NCBI GenBank assembly: GCA_964650085.1
Contig: CAZYSE010000018.1
Location: 1-17,510 of the forward strand
Reading direction: 5' to 3'
Length of the DNA: 17,510 nt
DNA from: KLAP211 sp964650085
GTDB taxonomy: Bacteria; Patescibacteriota; Dojkabacteria; J137
Below, one piece after another: positions 13,623 through 17,510 of this stretch. The notes beneath the pieces were generated by a model. It worked only from the letters and a program-made list of their open reading frames with translations. It did no database searches and was not told the origin of the DNA. The stretch's first letter is position 1. Each line of letters starts with the position of its first letter. The position numbers and the translations under genes are program-made.

Positions 13623-16600
13623 GATCAAAAACACAGTGAAGCATCCAACATCGGTAATAGTTGGCGGCTTGTCACGCCTAGGGATGGAAATTGCAGAATC
13701 CTTAATCGAGCAGGGCGGATACGTCATCATCGTCGATAATTTCACTACAGGAAGTCTAGATAAGTTGGGCAACTTTCCAAAGGGAACATTAATTTCGTTT
13801 GTAGACTATCAAGGAATTACTTCACTCGAAGATGATCTAAGAAGATTAGACTACTTTTTCTACTTTGCGCACGATAATTCGGAGGATTTAGATAAGGTTT
13901 CTTCTCAAGATTTTTTGAACTTTTCAAATTATTTAGACGTATCTTTAAACATAGCGGCTAAGTTCGAAGCTAAATTCTTGCTGACAACTTCAATTAGAGC
14001 ACATCAACGAAACATTACAAACGAGGATTTATCACTCAACTTTAGCCCACTAAACGAGGTCAGACATTCCGTTTACACAAATTATGAACAGCAAAGATAT
14101 GCAGAAAGCCTTGTCATTGAATACAATCAAAAAGTTAATTTGGATTCTAGAATAATCAGAATTGCAGACCTAATTGGAGATGGACTAGATTTTTCAAAGA
14201 GAACAGACTTTACAGACTTAATTATCCAAGCTTGTGAAGGTGATGTTTTAAGACTTAAAAACGACGGACTTGAGAGTGAATATTTATTGCATCTATTGGA
14301 TGCCGCTTACGGAATTATTAAGGCTCAGTTCTCTCAGAACACCAATGGTAAAGTGTTCTCATTGTCATACGAACAACCAATAACTCACCTGTCCATTGCG
14401 TATAAAATTCAGGAAGTTGATCCTAGTCCTCGAACAATTCAATTTATCGAAGCTAAGGATTCAATGGCTTCTATAAGATTATATAAACCAGCACCTAACC
14501 TAACTCAAATCGGCTGGTTGCCTAGGGTAGATTTAGAAAAAGCAATCAAACAGTCCATTGCCATTGGAAAAATAGGCGTTTTAGAAAAGGAAACGGAGGA
14601 TCACAACAGAAACAAAGGATTCGTTGAAAAACTAAGATCGTTTGTTGATATGGCAAACAAAGAAGAACCAACAATGCAGGACTTCAGTTCTGGACCGATT
14701 ACCAGACTTATTGAAGAGCGAAAACGAAAAGAAGAGCTTAAAAAGCAAAAATTCGAACTTTCCAACATGTCGGTAAAAGATAGGAAAAGAAGAAAAGCCT
14801 ATACTGCTCAAGAGAAAATCAGTAGAGGGATTTGGAATTTTTTTGGAAAGCTAGGTAACACGTTCAATGTATTCAAAAATAGAAATCCTATTGAAGGGAC
14901 ACTAATCTTAGGTTTAATAGTAGGGGGAATAGTATTGTACTTTACTCTAATTTCACCGTTGGTTGTTCTTGGAAGGAACTACATCTTTTTCAAAAGTGAG
15001 GCAACAAACTTGATTGCTTCGTTAAACTCTCCAAATTTAGATGCAGGACTGAAGAACCTTAGTGGACTCTCACAAACCATTGAAGAAACAACAATACAAC
15101 TCAGCAAAATAAGTTGGTTTACAAATCTATTTGGCTTGGGTGAGCAAAGCGATGAACTTATAAAACTAACTCAAGCTTACGCTACAATTGTCGACGGAGT
15201 TACGAATATCGAGAAGTTCTACAACCCATTAAATCAATACTTGTTAAATTACAGCAACAACTTACAGCTCCGATCTTCAGAAACAAACTATCTTTCAACT
15301 TTAGATTCAGGCTTAAATTACAACGATTACTTATTAGAAGTCGCTAATAATTCGCCGTTCTTAGAAATCGGTTTAGAAAAAGTACAAAAGGGTATCGCTC
15401 AAGTATCTCTAGTAAACCCTTCCCAACTTCCTGGAGTAGTTTCAGAAGATATTTCAAATTTGAACACATCCATCATAAACCGTTTTAATGATTCGGAGGT
15501 TTTGAAACTAGCATCATTCACTCCTGAAATTTTAGGACTCGATGGTAGAAGAAACTACGCAATTCTTTTGCAAGACAATACGATACCTAAGTTTAGAGGA
15601 GGAACTTACCCAGTATTGGCCATAATTGGAGTAGAGAATGGAGCAGTAGTAAGCATAAACGTTCAATCAACAAAAGATCTGCAATTTAATTTTGCTAACT
15701 TACCAGTTGCAGATGTTCAAACTGTAGAGTTCGCATATACTCAAGCTGGGCAATTAAGTTTTGACTCTTTGGCAAATATCGTCGATGACAAGAAATTCGG
15801 AGAATACTTACAGAATGTTCTCAAAGATTCGTTGAATGTTGAGATCAATGGGTATTTAGAAGTAAATTTGAATTTTATTGAATCATTATTGGATACAACA
15901 AATATAAGCTTTGCAATTAATAACAGTCTATTTGGAGACTCTTCTTACATTTCTTCCATAAATGCTGCGCAGCCAGAAAATACTAACGCGCAAATAAAGT
16001 CACGAGTTATGGCTGAATCGTTTGCAAACATGCTTTACTACTTTGCAACTAGTCCCTACTCATACGCTAACCTTATTACAGAAGGGCTTACTCAATCAAT
16101 TAAAAATGAAGATGCAAATTTTGGTTTCTTCACAAATAGCATTAATGACGCGTATTTGAATTCACTTGAGCTAGAACAAAATTCTGACGGAAGTGTAGCA
16201 ATAGGATACTCATTGATCGATTCGAAAGTAGTTAATACCAATAAGTATTCAATCGTAAGCTACGCTTCAGAAGTAAACTTTTTGGCAAATGGTCGAGTAA
16301 GCTATTCGGGGAATATTAAACTCCCAATCCTTGGGGCTTCGCAGGATGTAATAGTTTGCTTGCCTACAACGATCCTAGACTCTTCAATAAATATCAACGG
16401 ATTCAATCCACAGAGATTTGTAATCAATACAAGAGATGATGAAAAATGCCTTGTCTTTAGGGTTGTAAATGAGACCGAGCTGAATTTTTCTTACATAGAT
16501 ACCAACTCGTTTATAACCTCAACTGCAGATGGTTTGTACAGCTATACATTGAAATTTGCGAGAATTGAAGGTCTTTCCCAGACTATAGATGTGGAGCTGA

Positions 16601-16716
16601 GTGCTGAATCGCCTTACAGAATAAGCAAGATATCTCCAGGAGATAACACTTCCAAGGCATTCAGATTAACGACACAGCAGGATCACTTACTGGAAATAGA
16701 AATTACCTCCAATTAA
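13603..16716 (+). CDS. SDR/NAD-epimerase-like domain fused through a TM helix to DUF4012 (1037 aa)
   Basis: Residues ~15-325 look like an extended-SDR nucleotide-sugar epimerase/dehydratase: SVIVGGLSRLGMEIAESL (G21, G22, G27), the VDNFTTGSLDKL block at 44-55 typical of UDP-glucuronate decarboxylase relatives, LTTS near 127, and a helix ending YAES. The catalytic YxxxK is absent: the equivalent stretch NYEQQRYAE (160-168) offers only Y161/R165 or N160/Q164, and the glycine motif has Ser24 in place of Gly. Next come a basic linker (about 368-405), a single membrane helix (~433-456), a helical region, and the DUF4012 core with NYAILLQDNTIPKFRGG at 651-667 followed by a beta-rich C-terminus. Predicted topology: SDR part cytosolic, DUF4012 part outside. 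The start at 13603 overlaps the PEGA gene. Fold is well supported; loss of catalysis is inference. Confidence 0.85.
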   Translation: MIPEQYKIKNTVKHPTSVIVGGLSRLGMEIAESLIEQGGYVIIVDNFTTGSLDKLGNFPKGTLISFVDYQGITSLEDDLRRLDYFFYFAHDNSEDLDKVSSQDFLNFSNYLDVSLNIAAKFEAKFLLTTSIRAHQRNITNEDLSLNFSPLNEVRHSVYTNYEQQRYAESLVIEYNQKVNLDSRIIRIADLIGDGLDFSKRTDFTDLIIQACEGDVLRLKNDGLESEYLLHLLDAAYGIIKAQFSQNTNGKVFSLSYEQPITHLSIAYKIQEVDPSPRTIQFIEAKDSMASIRLYKPAPNLTQIGWLPRVDLEKAIKQSIAIGKIGVLEKETEDHNRNKGFVEKLRSFVDMANKEEPTMQDFSSGPITRLIEERKRKEELKKQKFELSNMSVKDRKRRKAYTAQEKISRGIWNFFGKLGNTFNVFKNRNPIEGTLILGLIVGGIVLYFTLISPLVVLGRNYIFFKSEATNLIASLNSPNLDAGLKNLSGLSQTIEETTIQLSKISWFTNLFGLGEQSDELIKLTQAYATIVDGVTNIEKFYNPLNQYLLNYSNNLQLRSSETNYLSTLDSGLNYNDYLLEVANNSPFLEIGLEKVQKGIAQVSLVNPSQLPGVVSEDISNLNTSIINRFNDSEVLKLASFTPEILGLDGRRNYAILLQDNTIPKFRGGTYPVLAIIGVENGAVVSINVQSTKDLQFNFANLPVADVQTVEFAYTQAGQLSFDSLANIVDDKKFGEYLQNVLKDSLNVEINGYLEVNLNFIESLLDTTNISFAINNSLFGDSSYISSINAAQPENTNAQIKSRVMAESFANMLYYFATSPYSYANLITEGLTQSIKNEDANFGFFTNSINDAYLNSLELEQNSDGSVAIGYSLIDSKVVNTNKYSIVSYASEVNFLANGRVSYSGNIKLPILGASQDVIVCLPTTILDSSININGFNPQRFVINTRDDEKCLVFRVVNETELNFSYIDTNSFITSTADGLYSYTLKFARIEGLSQTIDVELSAESPYRISKISPGDNTSKAFRLTTQQDHLLEIEITSN

Positions 16717-16746
16717 CCGCTTTGCAAGTACAATAATGCACTTTTC

Positions 16747-16755
16747 TGATATAAT
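16747..16755 (+). promoter_or_regulatory. extended -10 promoter of greA
   Basis: TGATATAAT (TGn plus perfect TATAAT at 16750-16755). The -35 is poor (gtacaa at 17 bp). Predicted start near 16762 gives a ~65-nt leader, one of the longest here, containing a weak hairpin AATGAA/TTCATT (16785-16803). Confidence 0.55.
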
Positions 16756-16827
16756 ACAGCGTTTAGAAATAAAAGGTTCCATGTAATGAATCTTTTTTTC
16801 ATTTAATCTTAAAATTTTAGCAAGTAT

Positions 16828-17343
16828 ATGGCAAAAACAAAAAAATCAACAACAACAGAAACTAATGTGCTAACAATGACTCAAGACGCGTATGACCAGT
16901 TGAAATTGGAGCTTGAGCACAGAATAAATGTACAAAGAAAAGAAATTGCTGAAGAAATTAAGTCTGCAATGGACTTGGGAGACTTGAGCGAGAACCACGC
17001 ATACACTGTAGCGATGGAGAAGAAAGAAATGAATGAGAACAGAATTTTAGAATTAGAAGACATACTAGCAATCGCAAAAATTGCTTCAGGAAACAAATCA
17101 GATAACTTTGTTAATATCGGAGAGCCTGTAGAAATACAGAATGTAGAATCAAAAACAAGTAGAGTAGTAGTTCTAGTTGGAACAGAAGAATCTAAGGCAG
17201 CTAAGCCAACAGAAGGAAAGATTTCAGTAGATTCACCTATCGGAAAAGCTATATACAATGCATTAATCGGCGATGTTGTAGAAGTTACTCTTCAAGATAG
17301 AGTTGTTAAATATAAGGTTGTAAAATTTGCTAAAGCTAAATAG
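16828..17343 (+). CDS. greA: transcription elongation factor GreA
   Basis: Binds the secondary channel of RNA polymerase and stimulates cleavage of backtracked RNA. Seen: an N-terminal coiled coil (about residues 20-90) with the tip motif GDLSENHAY at 51-59, whose D52 and E55 correspond to the acidic tip residues (D41, E44 in E. coli) that chelate the catalytic magnesium; then the C-terminal FKBP-like domain with VNIGEPVEIQ, ISVDSPIGKAIYNALIGDVVEV and a basic tail. Length 171 is a little over the usual ~158 because of a Thr/Lys-rich N-terminal extension. It stands alone with its own promoter and an intrinsic terminator. Confidence 0.96.
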   Translation: MAKTKKSTTTETNVLTMTQDAYDQLKLELEHRINVQRKEIAEEIKSAMDLGDLSENHAYTVAMEKKEMNENRILELEDILAIAKIASGNKSDNFVNIGEPVEIQNVESKTSRVVVLVGTEESKAAKPTEGKISVDSPIGKAIYNALIGDVVEVTLQDRVVKYKVVKFAKAK

Positions 17344-17388
17344 AAGTTCCAAGGTGTAAGACTCAAGATTCAAAAAGAAATTAGATAG

Positions 17389-17430
17389 ATCCCGTCATGG
17401 TTAGATAAGTCCAACCGCAGCGGGATTTTT
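17389..17430 (+). terminator. intrinsic terminator after greA
   Basis: ATCCCG (17389-17394) pairs with CGGGAT (17421-17426); an inner GGTT (17399-17402) pairs with AACC (17413-17416); the stem is followed by a T-run (17426-17430). Located 46 bp after the greA stop. Confidence 0.75.
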
Positions 17431-17455
17431 CCTATTATAGTTATTGTGAGATAAT

Positions 17456-17510
17456 AATCATAAATCATAAATCATAAATCATAAATCATAAATCATAAAT
17501 CATAAATCAT
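17456..17510. repeat. tandem 7-bp repeat AATCATA, at least 7.9 copies, reaching the window end
   Basis: Seven perfect AATCATA units plus six bases of the eighth, cut by the window edge. Homogeneous, unlike the degenerate heptamers elsewhere, but with the same period. Real copy number may be larger. Confidence 0.95.

Noticed and set aside
13603..14577. Separate active epimerase gene
   Set aside because: There is no stop before the membrane helix and DUF4012 part, and the catalytic YxxxK is missing.
17456..17510. CRISPR array
   Set aside because: The units are 7 bp, perfectly tandem and without spacers; no cas genes are near.
1..17510. tRNA or rRNA genes
   Set aside because: I saw no T-arm or acceptor pattern and no rRNA signature sequences on either strand, although a covariance search was not possible.

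Overview
The window looks like a chromosomal stretch of an AT-rich bacterium of the Candidate Phyla Radiation (Patescibacteria). The reasons are two DUF4012 membrane proteins, many short acidic proteins of no recognisable family between housekeeping genes, weak or absent Shine-Dalgarno sequences, and short repeats inserted in intergenic DNA and even inside gatB. TGA is used as a stop (trpS and the gene after gatB), so there is no sign of the UGA-glycine code of Gracilibacteria/SR1. The phylum cannot be fixed from sequence reading alone.

Layout. 1-4263 (minus strand): trpS, then, after a long imperfect hairpin built of 7-bp repeats and a new promoter, trxA-trxB-DUF4012 as a tight unit; the DUF4012 gene runs off the left edge. 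4477-5654: an unrecognised acidic protein interrupted by a 10-N assembly gap, convergent with an AlkD-type DNA glycosylase. 5752-6666: unrecognised 304-residue protein. 6667-7075: no gene; two nearly identical ~160-bp direct repeats, each ending in a good sigma70-type promoter and carrying a palindrome. 7076-11023: a likely operon starting from the second repeat's promoter: DUF2085 membrane protein, unrecognised 362-residue protein, gatB (with a repeat-derived in-frame insertion) and a possible ParB/sulfiredoxin-fold protein. 11084-12106: putative HExxH metallopeptidase with a promoter placed for leaderless transcription. 12172-12774: two small convergent unrecognised genes. 12924-16716: a membrane-anchored PEGA-domain protein overlapping a 1037-residue protein that joins a degenerate NAD-epimerase-like domain, a transmembrane helix and an extracytoplasmic DUF4012 domain. 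16828-17343: greA, followed by an intrinsic terminator and a 7-bp tandem repeat that runs to the window end.

How the genes fit together. The recognisable functions are thiol redox (TrxA/TrxB), translation (TrpRS, GatB), alkylation repair and transcript-cleavage factor GreA. The most interesting material is the pair of DUF4012 proteins (one behind the thioredoxin system, one fused to an SDR-like domain and coupled to a PEGA protein), which suggests cell-envelope work, and the family of 7-bp periodic repeats that appears as a hairpin, as coding sequence and as a tandem array.
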